Under the pieces are notes generated by a model. It ran no database searches. It was not told the DNA's origin and saw nothing but the letters and a program-made list of their open reading frames with translations. Of a DNA stretch of 12,022 bases, positions 5,576-12,022 are shown in pieces. Source of the stretch: Defluviicoccus vanus (GTDB lineage: Bacteria; Pseudomonadota; Alphaproteobacteria; Rhodospirillales; Defluviicoccaceae); assembly GCF_014672695.1 (NCBI RefSeq), contig NZ_CP053923.1, positions 3,196,882-3,208,903 of the forward strand, given 5' to 3'. A program made the translations under genes and the position numbers. Numbering within the stretch: the stretch's first letter is position 1; each line of letters opens with the position of its first letter.

Positions 5576-6844
5576 ATGCTATGCCGGAACGTAAGTACAC
5601 ATAACCCGTGGGTGAGGACACGTCACGGTCTGTGCCTGTTTATTTGCGCATCTCTTCTACTTATCGCCGCGTTCTTGCCGTCGGCGCCAGCGCAGGCGGC
5701 ATCGTCCTGCCTCGCCAGTACGATCACCGGCTGGGCCGGCAAGTCGCGGGTCATGACTGGAGCGATGATGACGGACGACGTCGCCGCCAAGGCACCCTTC
5801 GATCTGCGCTACGTCTATCTCGCCGGTCAATTGCCCGACCAGGGCGACGCCTGCAACTCTTGCACCTCAAACTGCACGGTCGGTGGTGTCAGCACATCGA
5901 ATTCGCGCGGCGGCAACTGGTGGGGATGCTGGCAATGGGACCAACTGCCTCCGGGTGCCTACGTCCGTGATCTGATCACCGCCGCAAAGGCGAAGGCGCA
6001 GATCCCCATGTTCACCTACTACTACCTGTTCCTCCAGGCGAGCGGTGCCAGCGAGGGCAAGGGGGAGATCAGCAAGGCCAGCGATGCAAGCTTCATGAAG
6101 CGGTACTACAACGACTTCCGCTTTTTCCTGAAGCAGATCGGCAGTAACAAAGCAATCGTGCACGTGGAGCCAGACTTCTGGGGCTACGGCCGCCAGGTGA
6201 ACAGCAGCTCGGCCAATCTCCAGGCGGCAGTTGCGAGCGCCAACGGCACCGACTGCGCAGGGCTACCGAATACGCTCGCAGGCATGGGGCGTTGCATGAT
6301 CGCCATGGCGCACAAGTACGCACCGAACGCACAAATCGGCCTGCACGCCAGCCCCTGGAATATCTCCTTGAACAAGAACGCGTCCTATAACATCGAGGCC
6401 GATGCCCAGGCGGCGGCAAGTTTCCTGACCGCGGCCGGCGGCGGTGACTTGGTGGTGAGCGATCTCGCCGATCGTGATGCCGATTATTATCGCATTGTCC
6501 AAGGCCGCAACGAATGGTGGGACGCGACCAACAAGGCGCTTCCCAACTTTACCCAATATCTCCGCTGGGTAACCGCGCTCACGGCGGCGATGCAGAAGCC
6601 AGCATTGCTGTGGCAGGTGCCGGTTGGCAACGCCAATCAGAACAACAGCGTTCTCCACTGGAAGGACAACCGCTTGGCCTATTTCTTTGGCCACATGGCG
6701 GACTTGGCCAAGGCCAACGTCGCCGGCATCGCTTACGGTGCCGGAGAGGAACAGCAGACCAACCCCTCCTCCGATGGGGGATTGTTGGTTGCGCAGACGA
6801 AGTCCTACGTGAATGCTGGCGGCACGGCGGCCTGCGCCCAATGA
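5576..6844 (+). CDS. Secreted cysteine-rich protein, probable glycoside-hydrolase-like TIM barrel
   Basis: A 422-residue exported protein. The start ATG is preceded by AGGGGAAG about 5 bases upstream. The signal peptide has a basic region to R16, a hydrophobic core at about 18-35 and a likely cleavage after AQA at residue 41. The mature part shows features of a sugar-acting TIM barrel: MFTYYYLFLQASG (145-157), VHVEPDFWGYG (195-205) with E198 and D200 as candidate catalytic acids at a strand end, LHASPWN (256-262), LLWQVPVGN (344-352) and AGIAYGAGEEQQ (383-394). Cysteines at 93, 96, 100 and 118, with 227, 240 and 420, suggest disulfide bonds, in keeping with life outside the cytoplasm. Aromatic residues are plentiful, as in carbohydrate-binding clefts. 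Similar proteins are usually labelled hypothetical, so no GH family number is given. It has its own leader and converges with the peptidase operon. Confidence 0.7.
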   Translation: MLCRNVSTHNPWVRTRHGLCLFICASLLLIAAFLPSAPAQAASSCLASTITGWAGKSRVMTGAMMTDDVAAKAPFDLRYVYLAGQLPDQGDACNSCTSNCTVGGVSTSNSRGGNWWGCWQWDQLPPGAYVRDLITAAKAKAQIPMFTYYYLFLQASGASEGKGEISKASDASFMKRYYNDFRFFLKQIGSNKAIVHVEPDFWGYGRQVNSSSANLQAAVASANGTDCAGLPNTLAGMGRCMIAMAHKYAPNAQIGLHASPWNISLNKNASYNIEADAQAAASFLTAAGGGDLVVSDLADRDADYYRIVQGRNEWWDATNKALPNFTQYLRWVTALTAAMQKPALLWQVPVGNANQNNSVLHWKDNRLAYFFGHMADLAKANVAGIAYGAGEEQQTNPSSDGGLLVAQTKSYVNAGGTAACAQ

Positions 6845-6897
6845 GCGGAATCACGTGACCGGCGTCGGGACGATCTAAGGCTGAAAGCCGGAAAACA

Positions 6898-6930
6898 GAC
6901 CCCGGGGTGCTCATGCAACGCCCCGGGGTC
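6898..6930. terminator. Strong hairpin between convergent genes, probable bidirectional terminator
   Basis: GACCCCGGGG (6898-6907) and CCCCGGGGTC (6921-6930) form a perfect 10-base-pair GC-rich stem with a 13-base loop. On the minus strand it is followed by TGTTTTC, so it best serves the thrC/M16 operon ending at 7013. It also lies 54 bases past the stop of the plus-strand secreted protein gene, though the plus side has no T-run. Confidence 0.7.
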
Positions 6931-7012
6931 ACCTGCTTGATGGCGCACCGCTATCCGCTGGTGGGCGCTGCCGATGCGGTCGGGCTAAGGTGGGGTCAGG
7001 CGACGCTGGAGT

Positions 7013-8284
7013 TCAGGCGACGGGAAGCAGCAGGTGCGAAGTCACGTCGCCAAGCGCCGGAACCTGGCCGATCGGGCCGATCGAGGCCATGGTTGGCGCC
7101 GAAGTGAACAGGCGCTGCGCCGCGCGACGGACGGCGGTCGCATCCACCGCCTCGATTTTCGCCACCGACTCGGCCACCGGGATCGGCCGTTCGAACACCA
7201 TCAATTGCCGCGCCAGTTGTTCGCAGCGCGACGACGTGCTCTCAAGCGACATCAGCAGTCCCGCTTTCATCTGCGCCCGCGCCCGCGCCAGTTCCTCGGC
7301 GCTCACCGACTCGATCATGCTGGCGATCTCATCGCAGACCAGAGGCACCAGTTCACCGGCCTCGCGTTCACCGGTGCCGGCGTAGACGCCGAACAGGCCG
7401 ATGTCGGTATAGGCGGCGGGGAAGGTGTAAATGCTGTAGACGAGACCACGCTTTTCCCGCGCTTCCTGAAACAGCCGCGACGACATGCCGCCACCGAGAA
7501 TGGTCGACAACACCGACAAGGCGTGGAAGTCCGGATCGCGAAAGCCGAGGCCGCGGAAGCCCATCACCAGGTGCACCTGTTCCAGGTCCCGCTCTTCGCG
7601 CCATTCACCGCCGCGATACTCTGCCGGTTCACGTTCGGAGCTGACAGCGGCGGGCAGGCTTGCGAACGCTTCCTCCGCCATTGCCACCAGCGCCTCGTGC
7701 TCCACCCGGCCGGAGGCGGCGAGAATCATCCGCGGCGCGCCATAGTGCTCGCGCATATAGCCCATGACCACATCACGGGTGAGGGCGCCGATGTGCTCCG
7801 GCGTACCCAGCACCGAGCGACCCAGGGCTTGGGCGGGAAACGCCGTCTCCTGGAAGCGATCGAAGATGATGTCGTCGGGGGTGTCGTTGGCTTGCATGAT
7901 CTCCTGGATCACCACCGTCCGCTCGCGGCTCAGTTCCTCGTCATCGAGGGTGGCGTTCTGCAGCAGGTCGGCGATGATATCGATGGCGAGACCCTGGTTT
8001 TCTTTCAGCACCTTGGCATAGAATGCGGTGTACTCGCGCGAGGTGTGGGCGTTCAGGTGGCCACCCACGGCTTCGATTTCCTCGGCGATCGCCCGCGCGT
8101 CGCGGTTGCGCGTACCCTTGAAGACCATGTGCTCAAGGAAATGGGAGATACCGTTGATCGGAGCCCGCTCGAAGCGGCTGCCGGCTTCCACCCAGACACC
8201 AACCGACGCCGTCTCCACCGAGTCCATGGGATCCGACGCCACCCGCATCCCGTTGGCGAGGGTCGACACGCGGATGCGGCTCAT
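7013..8284 (-). CDS. M16-family zinc metallopeptidase (processing-peptidase-like)
   Basis: A 423-residue protein of the single-unit M16B type, related to the beta subunit of mitochondrial processing peptidase. The inverted zinc site is present: HFLEH at residues 48-52 (zinc His48 and His52, catalytic Glu51) and the third ligand Glu128 in VVIQEIMQ, 75 residues further on. The C-terminal half carries the glycine-rich segment LSTILGGGMSSRLFQEAREK and RGLVYSIYTFPAAY, typical of the substrate-handling domain. No signal peptide is seen, so it is probably cytoplasmic. It likely degrades or trims peptides; the natural substrate is not known. Its ATG overlaps the TGA of thrC as ATGA, with AGGGG upstream inside thrC, which indicates translational coupling. 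The thrC/M16 pairing is commonly conserved in alphaproteobacteria, although the two proteins have no obvious shared pathway. Confidence 0.95.
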   Translation of the reverse strand: MSRIRVSTLANGMRVASDPMDSVETASVGVWVEAGSRFERAPINGISHFLEHMVFKGTRNRDARAIAEEIEAVGGHLNAHTSREYTAFYAKVLKENQGLAIDIIADLLQNATLDDEELSRERTVVIQEIMQANDTPDDIIFDRFQETAFPAQALGRSVLGTPEHIGALTRDVVMGYMREHYGAPRMILAASGRVEHEALVAMAEEAFASLPAAVSSEREPAEYRGGEWREERDLEQVHLVMGFRGLGFRDPDFHALSVLSTILGGGMSSRLFQEAREKRGLVYSIYTFPAAYTDIGLFGVYAGTGEREAGELVPLVCDEIASMIESVSAEELARARAQMKAGLLMSLESTSSRCEQLARQLMVFERPIPVAESVAKIEAVDATAVRRAAQRLFTSAPTMASIGPIGQVPALGDVTSHLLLPVA

Positions 8285-9690
8285 GAGGATTCCCCTTTCC
8301 GGGCTAGAATGCCGTCGATGTGTGCCTCGACGGACGATAAGTCGTTCTTAAGGATATGATACCGCTCTGGCTTGGTGAAAAGATCGGCCAGACGGGGCGG
8401 CAACGCCGGACTGACACCGGTCGCCGCTGCCACCGCGTCGGGGAACTTCGCCGGGTGCGCCGTTGCCACCGCGACCACCGGTGTTTGCCGCTCGCCAGAT
8501 GCTAGGCGGGCACCGGCGATGCCGATGGCGGTATGCGGGTCGACCGTCATCCCACCCCGGGCGAAAATATCGCCGATGACGGCGAGCGTAGCCGAATCAT
8601 CGAGCCGCACGGCGTGAAAATCGGCGCGCGCCTGCTGCCATTCCGTGGCGGTAACCTGAAACCGACCGGTGGCGCGGAATTCGGCCATTGCTGCCGCCAC
8701 CCGATTGCCGTCACGCGCGAACAGTTCGAACAGATAGCGCTCGAAGTTACTGGACACCTGGATGTCCATGCTGGGACTGAGGGTGGCGTGGACTTCGCCC
8801 ATCGCCATCTCGCCGCTGTCAAAAAAACGGGTGAGAATGTCGTTGCGGTTGGAGGCGACGATCAGGGTCTCGATTGGCAGGCCCATCCGCTTGGCCGCCC
8901 AGGCGGCGAAGACATTGCCGAAGTTGCCGGTGGGGACGGCGAAACTCACGCCGGTGTCAGGCGCTCCCAGCCGCACCGCAGCGTAGACATAATAGACGAT
9001 CTGCGCCGCAATGCGCGCCCAGTTGATAGAATTGACCGCGGCCAGCTGGTGGCGATCGCGAAAAGGCTGATCGTTGAACAGCGCCTTTACCAAGTCCTGG
9101 CAATCATCGAAGGTGCCTTCAATCGCCACGTTGTGGACGTTCGCGGCCGCCACGGTGGTCATCTGTCGCCGCTGCACGTCGGTTACCCGCCCATGCGGAT
9201 GCAGGATAAAGATGTCGATGCGGTCGCGGTCGCGGCAGGCTTCGATGGCGGCCGAGCCGGTGTCACCGGAGGTGGCGCCGACGATGGTGACCCGCTCGCC
9301 CCTTCGGGTCAGCACCAGATCGAACAGCCGGCCCAGCACCTGCAGGGCGTAGTCCTTGAACGCCAACGTCGGGCCGTGAAACAGCTCGAGCAGCCATGCA
9401 TCGCCGTCACCAAGACGGACCAGCGGCGCCACCTGCGGGTGGGCGAAGTCGCGATAGGCATCGTCACAAAGTTGCGCCAGGGTGGCGCGGTCGATCGCCG
9501 GCGTTGCGAACAGCGCCAGGACCTCCGCCGCCAGCTGCGGATAGCTGAGCCGGGCGAAGCCGCGGATGTCGGCCGCCGACATCCGCGGCCAGGCCTCGGG
9601 CATGTAGAGACCGCCGTCGCGGGCGAGCCCGGCCAGAACCACATCGTCGAAGGCGAGCCGCTCGGCTCCACCGCGGGTTGAAACATACAT
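8281..9690 (-). CDS. thrC: Threonine synthase
   Basis: A 469-residue PLP enzyme that turns O-phospho-homoserine into threonine and phosphate, the last step of threonine synthesis in the cytoplasm. The N-terminus MYVSTRGGAERLAFDDVVLA is the usual threonine synthase start, and the PLP lysine is K112 in GPTLAFKDYALQVLG. The phosphate-binding region reads VGATSGDTGSAAIEAC, followed by IFILHPHGRVTDVQRRQMTT and FAVPTGNFGNVFAAW. Size fits the long, E. coli/yeast-like class. I chose the ATG at 9690 because the in-frame GTG at 9762 would lie at or before the predicted transcription start and adds 24 residues not typical of the family. No clear Shine-Dalgarno precedes the ATG. It is the first gene of a two-gene operon with the M16 peptidase. 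Confidence 0.97.
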   Translation of the reverse strand: MYVSTRGGAERLAFDDVVLAGLARDGGLYMPEAWPRMSAADIRGFARLSYPQLAAEVLALFATPAIDRATLAQLCDDAYRDFAHPQVAPLVRLGDGDAWLLELFHGPTLAFKDYALQVLGRLFDLVLTRRGERVTIVGATSGDTGSAAIEACRDRDRIDIFILHPHGRVTDVQRRQMTTVAAANVHNVAIEGTFDDCQDLVKALFNDQPFRDRHQLAAVNSINWARIAAQIVYYVYAAVRLGAPDTGVSFAVPTGNFGNVFAAWAAKRMGLPIETLIVASNRNDILTRFFDSGEMAMGEVHATLSPSMDIQVSSNFERYLFELFARDGNRVAAAMAEFRATGRFQVTATEWQQARADFHAVRLDDSATLAVIGDIFARGGMTVDPHTAIGIAGARLASGERQTPVVAVATAHPAKFPDAVAAATGVSPALPPRLADLFTKPERYHILKNDLSSVEAHIDGILARKGESS

Positions 9691-9764
9691 CACGGGTGCA
9701 GGAATCCGTCCATCCGGATGCGCCGGGAGGACTATGTCCGGGCGCAAAAACTTCACCTTCACAG

Positions 9765-9793
9765 CCTATACAATGATGTGCGCCGCGACACAA
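9765..9793 (-). promoter_or_regulatory. Promoter of the thrC/M16 operon
   Basis: On the minus strand TTGTGT (9788-9793) and TATAGG (9765-9770) are exactly 17 bases apart, each matching 4 of 6 consensus positions. Transcription would begin near 9758, giving a leader of about 68 bases before the ATG at 9690. This argues against the longer GTG start. Confidence 0.5.
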
Positions 9794-9801
9794 AAAGAGT
9801 T

Positions 9802-9820
9802 AGCTTGAACCCAAGCTTTT
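9802..9820 (-). terminator. Candidate terminator after the SLOG/TIR-like gene
   Basis: AGCTTG (9802-9807) and CAAGCT (9812-9817) form a 6-base-pair stem with a 4-base loop. On the minus strand AACTCTTTTT follows, so it could end transcription from the gene stopping at 9946. On the plus strand TTTT also follows. It lies just upstream of the thrC promoter and would insulate it. The 125-base distance from the stop and the short stem limit confidence. Confidence 0.35.
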
Positions 9821-9945
9821 AGGGTAAGCGCATGTTACTATCGCGAACCTTCAATAAGTCGATCCGCAGGTTGGCGTACCAAGAACGACCACCGGAACAC
9901 ACCCTGCGGCTATAAGATTAACTCGACAGAAGCTGCGCCGCCCTC

Positions 9946-11061
9946 TTAAGTAATTTCCATAATAGCCCGAATCTTCTCCAATATAGAAGCCGACAAGGCC
10001 GCGGTGTTTCCTTCCCAGTCTATTACTGGTAAGTCATTAATGTCAAAAGGAAGCCGAACACCTTTACGCCTGGTTATTATCACGTTTTTCTTAAGGCCTA
10101 TAGCAAAACCGAGCTCATAATATACGTTCGGGCTTGGTTTCGAAACGTCCGCGAATACGAGGGACGATCTTGTAATTTCCTTATATATCCTTGGAATAAT
10201 ATGAGTTGTGTTTCCAATCGTGTGATCAATTCTTTTCGCGCTGAACCCGCATTTATTGGCACAGTCTTCGAATATGCCCGCCAAGGTAGTGTATTGCAAC
10301 GCCTTCTCAAACGGCATAATGATGAAGCAATTTTTTGATTGCGTTACCTTTTCCGCGAGGGTGACCAATTCCTCAGCGTACGCTTGAAGGTCTCGTTGAT
10401 CGCTCTCGCAAAGTTGGGGAATATTCCCAGACGAATTTGGAAAAGCCTTTTTCAGAACTTCATATTCGTCCCGCGTAATTCGATCGCCATACTTTCGATC
10501 AAACTGCTGCATTTCGTGCCTAAATATTCTGTGTATATCTTCTTTATTTAAATGTAATTGATGTGACGAAAAACTAGTAACAGGCAATATCGGCTTCTCA
10601 GCAATCTGTGCCCAGAACGTTATAATCTGAACGTGTTGATTCTCGCCAAGCAAAATTATGACATCTGCTTTCACAATCGCCTCTGGAAATGGGATATTGG
10701 CTTCTAGTCTCGACCATGTGGAGGAGTCACTGTAAATAAAATCACCGATGTTATGCGATCTTTCAGCGTTGCGACAAACATACGAAACTATTCGTCCTCC
10801 TACCGCTGTACATTGTGAACAAAGCCAAGCCTTTGCACCCTCAGCAACGAAGCGATCAAGTAAAGTTTCCGCACATCCAAAAAGAACATGATTGCGCTCA
10901 ACGATCGTCTTTCCAAGCTGATTCGCTAACTCACGTATTCGTTTAGCGTTTGTGCTGCTTTCCATCGCACCATTATCCGTGCCCGGCAAGCCTGAAAGAC
11001 ACTCCCTCCAAGCCTTTTCTGCCGTTTCGTCATAATGTCCGACCACAAGAATATTTGCCAT
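9946..11061 (-). CDS. SLOG-like plus TIR/deoxyribosyltransferase-like two-domain protein, putative conflict effector
   Basis: A 371-residue protein with two recognisable parts. Residues 1-165 look like a SLOG (LOG/DprA-related) Rossmann domain that binds nucleotide signals: ILVVGHYDE at the start, IRELANQLGKTIVERNHVLF (42-61), then AIVKADVIILLGENQ (128-142) and AEKPILPVTSFSS (154-166). A helical linker spans about 170-240. Residues 244-350 form a TIR-like or nucleoside-2-deoxyribosyltransferase-like domain: CFIIMPFEK (245-253), ITRSSLVFADVSKPSPNVYY (296-315) and ELGFAIGLKKNVIIT (316-330), with E316 as the likely catalytic acid. Such domains cleave nucleotides such as NAD or nucleosides. Cysteines 63, 81, 84 and 96 cluster in the first domain. 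The gene is visibly AT-rich next to thrC and the ligase gene, which suggests horizontal gain. The pairing resembles anti-phage systems such as Thoeris, where TIR and SLOG domains work together. Domain calls are by eye; the defence role is inference. Confidence 0.7.
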   Translation of the reverse strand: MANILVVGHYDETAEKAWRECLSGLPGTDNGAMESSTNAKRIRELANQLGKTIVERNHVLFGCAETLLDRFVAEGAKAWLCSQCTAVGGRIVSYVCRNAERSHNIGDFIYSDSSTWSRLEANIPFPEAIVKADVIILLGENQHVQIITFWAQIAEKPILPVTSFSSHQLHLNKEDIHRIFRHEMQQFDRKYGDRITRDEYEVLKKAFPNSSGNIPQLCESDQRDLQAYAEELVTLAEKVTQSKNCFIIMPFEKALQYTTLAGIFEDCANKCGFSAKRIDHTIGNTTHIIPRIYKEITRSSLVFADVSKPSPNVYYELGFAIGLKKNVIITRRKGVRLPFDINDLPVIDWEGNTAALSASILEKIRAIMEIT

Positions 11062-11067
11062 TACTTT

Positions 11068-11097
11068 AGTTTAGCACCGAACAGCTAAATCCATCAA
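11068..11097 (-). promoter_or_regulatory. Candidate promoter of the SLOG/TIR-like gene
   Basis: On the minus strand TTGATG (11092-11097) and TAAACT (11068-11073) are 18 bases apart, each matching 4 of 6 consensus bases. The predicted start falls on or next to the ATG at 11061, and no Shine-Dalgarno is visible, so the message may be leaderless. Confidence 0.4.
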
Positions 11098-11120
11098 CAG
11101 CAGCTGGCTTTTGCTGCTGT
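11097..11120. repeat. Inverted repeat upstream of the SLOG/TIR-like gene
   Basis: ACAGCAGC (11097-11104) and GCTGCTGT (11113-11120) are perfect 8-base arms around an 8-base spacer. It adjoins the candidate -35 box, so it could be a regulator site or a second stem next to the ligase terminator. Confidence 0.45.
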
Positions 11121-11132
11121 GAACTGCCAATA

Positions 11133-11158
11133 GGCCTACCCTCCAGGGAGGGTAGGCC
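11133..11158 (-). terminator. Strong hairpin between the acyl-CoA synthetase and SLOG/TIR-like genes
   Basis: GGCCTACCCTCC (11133-11144) and GGAGGGTAGGCC (11147-11158) are perfect 12-base arms around AG. It begins 40 bases after the ligase stop and separates that gene from the promoter of the next. Only a weak T-content follows on the minus strand, but stem strength makes a terminator likely. Confidence 0.65.
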
Positions 11159-11187
11159 CTTGATTGCTTGCCGACGTTGAGCCTTAA

Positions 11188-11203
11188 CGTAAATCGATTT
11201 ACG
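11188..11203. repeat. 16-base palindrome over the stop codon of the ligase gene
   Basis: CGTAAATC and GATTTACG form a perfect palindrome that includes the TAA stop (11199-11201). It could be chance, a recognition site for a DNA-binding protein, or part of the mRNA 3' structure with the hairpin downstream. Confidence 0.35.
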
Positions 11204-12022
11204 CCGATTCCTTGGCGATCTCCTTCACCCGGTCGCGCAACTGGAATTTCTGCACTTTGCCGGTGGAGGTTTTCGGCAGCGGGCCGAAGATGATCGTCCG
11301 CGGTACCTTGAAGTGCGCCATCCGCGCTCGGCAGAATTCGATGATCTCGGCTTCGGTGGCCCTTGATCCGGGCTTGAGGCCGACAAAGGCACAGGGTGTT
11401 TCACCCCATTTTTCCGATGGCTTGGCAACCACCGCCGCTTCGAGAATGTCGGGATGACGGTAGAGCACGTCTTCCACTTCGATCGACGAAATGTTCTCGC
11501 CGCCAGAGATGATGATGTCCTTGGAGCGGTCCTTGATCTCGATGTAGCCGTCGGGATGCCAGACGGCGAGATCGCCGGAATGAAACCAGCCGCCCCTGAA
11601 GGCCTCATCGGTGGCTTTCGGATTCTGCAGGTAACCCTTCATCACGTTGTTGCCGCGCATGAAGACTTCGCCGATGGTCTGACCGTCGCGCGGCACCCGC
11701 TCCAGCGTCAGCGGATCGGCGACAATCAGTTCCTCCAGCATCAGGTCGCGTACGCCCTGGCGCGCCTTGAGGCGGGCCTTCTCCTCCAGCGTCAGCTTGT
11801 CCCAACTGTCGTGCCAATCGCAGACGACCGCAGGACCATAGGTTTCGGTCAGCCCGTAGACGTGGGTGACCTCGATCCCCATTCGCTCCATTCCTTCGAT
11901 GACGGCGGCTGGCGGTGCTGCGCCCGCGGTCATCACCTTCACCTTGTGGCCGATCCCTTCCTTCAACTCCGCCGGCGCGTTGATCAACAGGTTGAGGACG
12001 ATCGGCGCACCGCAGAAGTAGC
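11199..12022 (-). CDS. Acyl-CoA synthetase, AMP-binding (partial, C-terminal part)
   Basis: The 3' 274 codons of a gene whose 5' end lies beyond the right edge; the frame stays open to the last base and reads YFCGAPIVLNLLINAPAEL there. The ANL-superfamily signatures are clear: VYGLTETYGP (the T-E signature of motif A5), GGWFHSGDLAVWHPDGYIEI (the GD that binds the AMP ribose), KDRSKDIIISGGENISSIEV (hinge and domain swing) and PKTSTGKVQKFQLR, whose lysine catalyses adenylation. The enzyme makes acyl-AMP and then acyl-CoA from a carboxylic acid, ATP and CoA. The sequence style is that of medium-chain or short-chain ligases of the AlkK/DmdB type common in alphaproteobacteria, but substrate length cannot be set from this part. 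A strong hairpin follows the stop. Confidence 0.95.
   Translation of the reverse strand, partial: YFCGAPIVLNLLINAPAELKEGIGHKVKVMTAGAAPPAAVIEGMERMGIEVTHVYGLTETYGPAVVCDWHDSWDKLTLEEKARLKARQGVRDLMLEELIVADPLTLERVPRDGQTIGEVFMRGNNVMKGYLQNPKATDEAFRGGWFHSGDLAVWHPDGYIEIKDRSKDIIISGGENISSIEVEDVLYRHPDILEAAVVAKPSEKWGETPCAFVGLKPGSRATEAEIIEFCRARMAHFKVPRTIIFGPLPKTSTGKVQKFQLRDRVKEIAKESA

Noticed and set aside
7034..9681. Two long plus-strand frames opposite the M16 and thrC genes
   Set aside because: High-GC shadow frames; the minus-strand products have full catalytic motifs, while these have none.
9691..9762. GTG start that would add 24 residues to threonine synthase
   Set aside because: It lies at or above the predicted transcription start and the family normally begins at MYVSTRG.
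9864..9909. CCGCAGG/CCTGCGG inverted repeat in the gap before thrC
   Set aside because: Seven-base arms with a 32-base spacer are likely by chance, and no other feature supports an attachment site or RNA.
1..12022. CRISPR arrays, insertion sequences, tRNA or rRNA genes, replication origins
   Set aside because: Looked for regularly spaced repeats, transposase-like or integrase-like products and conserved RNA motifs on both strands; none was seen.

Overview
The window looks like chromosomal DNA of a high-GC alphaproteobacterium. The evidence is the GapR-like (DUF2312) protein, the threonine synthase / M16 peptidase gene pair joined by an ATGA overlap, and the GC-rich third codon positions. A Rhodospirillales-like host is a reasonable guess, but the sequence alone does not prove it. 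No tRNA, rRNA, CRISPR array, transposase or integrase was seen.

Layout from left to right. (1) Minus strand, 1-571: the start of an NMT1/THI5-like ABC transporter solute-binding protein, preceded by a GapR-like protein with a TTG start. (2) Minus strand, 729-2560: an apparent operon of a MarR-family regulator, an MFS transporter and an unlisted 43-residue membrane peptide whose ATG overlaps the transporter's stop. (3) Plus strand, 2811-3116: a cold-shock protein gene, a 3' hairpin with a CUCCUCC loop and a clear intrinsic terminator. (4) Minus strand, 3179-4451: a PAS/LuxR-type regulator with two inverted repeats upstream. (5) Minus strand, 4652-4995: an 84-residue hypothetical protein with a good promoter and ribosome binding site. 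(6) 4996-5575: an AT-rich gap with no convincing gene. (7) Plus strand, 5576-6844: a secreted, cysteine-rich protein that is probably a glycoside-hydrolase-like TIM barrel. (8) Minus strand, 7013-9793: thrC and an M16 metallopeptidase under one promoter, convergent with the secreted protein and sharing a strong hairpin with it. (9) Minus strand, 9946-11061: an AT-rich gene for a two-domain protein, SLOG-like at the N-terminus and TIR/deoxyribosyltransferase-like at the C-terminus. (10) Minus strand, 11199-12022: the 3' part of an acyl-CoA synthetase gene.

Most of the window is ordinary housekeeping and transport. The item most likely to be a little-described system is the SLOG plus TIR-like gene. 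Its base composition differs from both neighbours, it stands alone between core metabolic genes, and its domain pairing matches nucleotide-signal conflict (anti-phage) effectors. Secondary points of interest are the possible 3'-UTR small RNA after the cold-shock gene, the translationally coupled small membrane protein, and the palindromes upstream of the LuxR-type regulator and the secreted protein.
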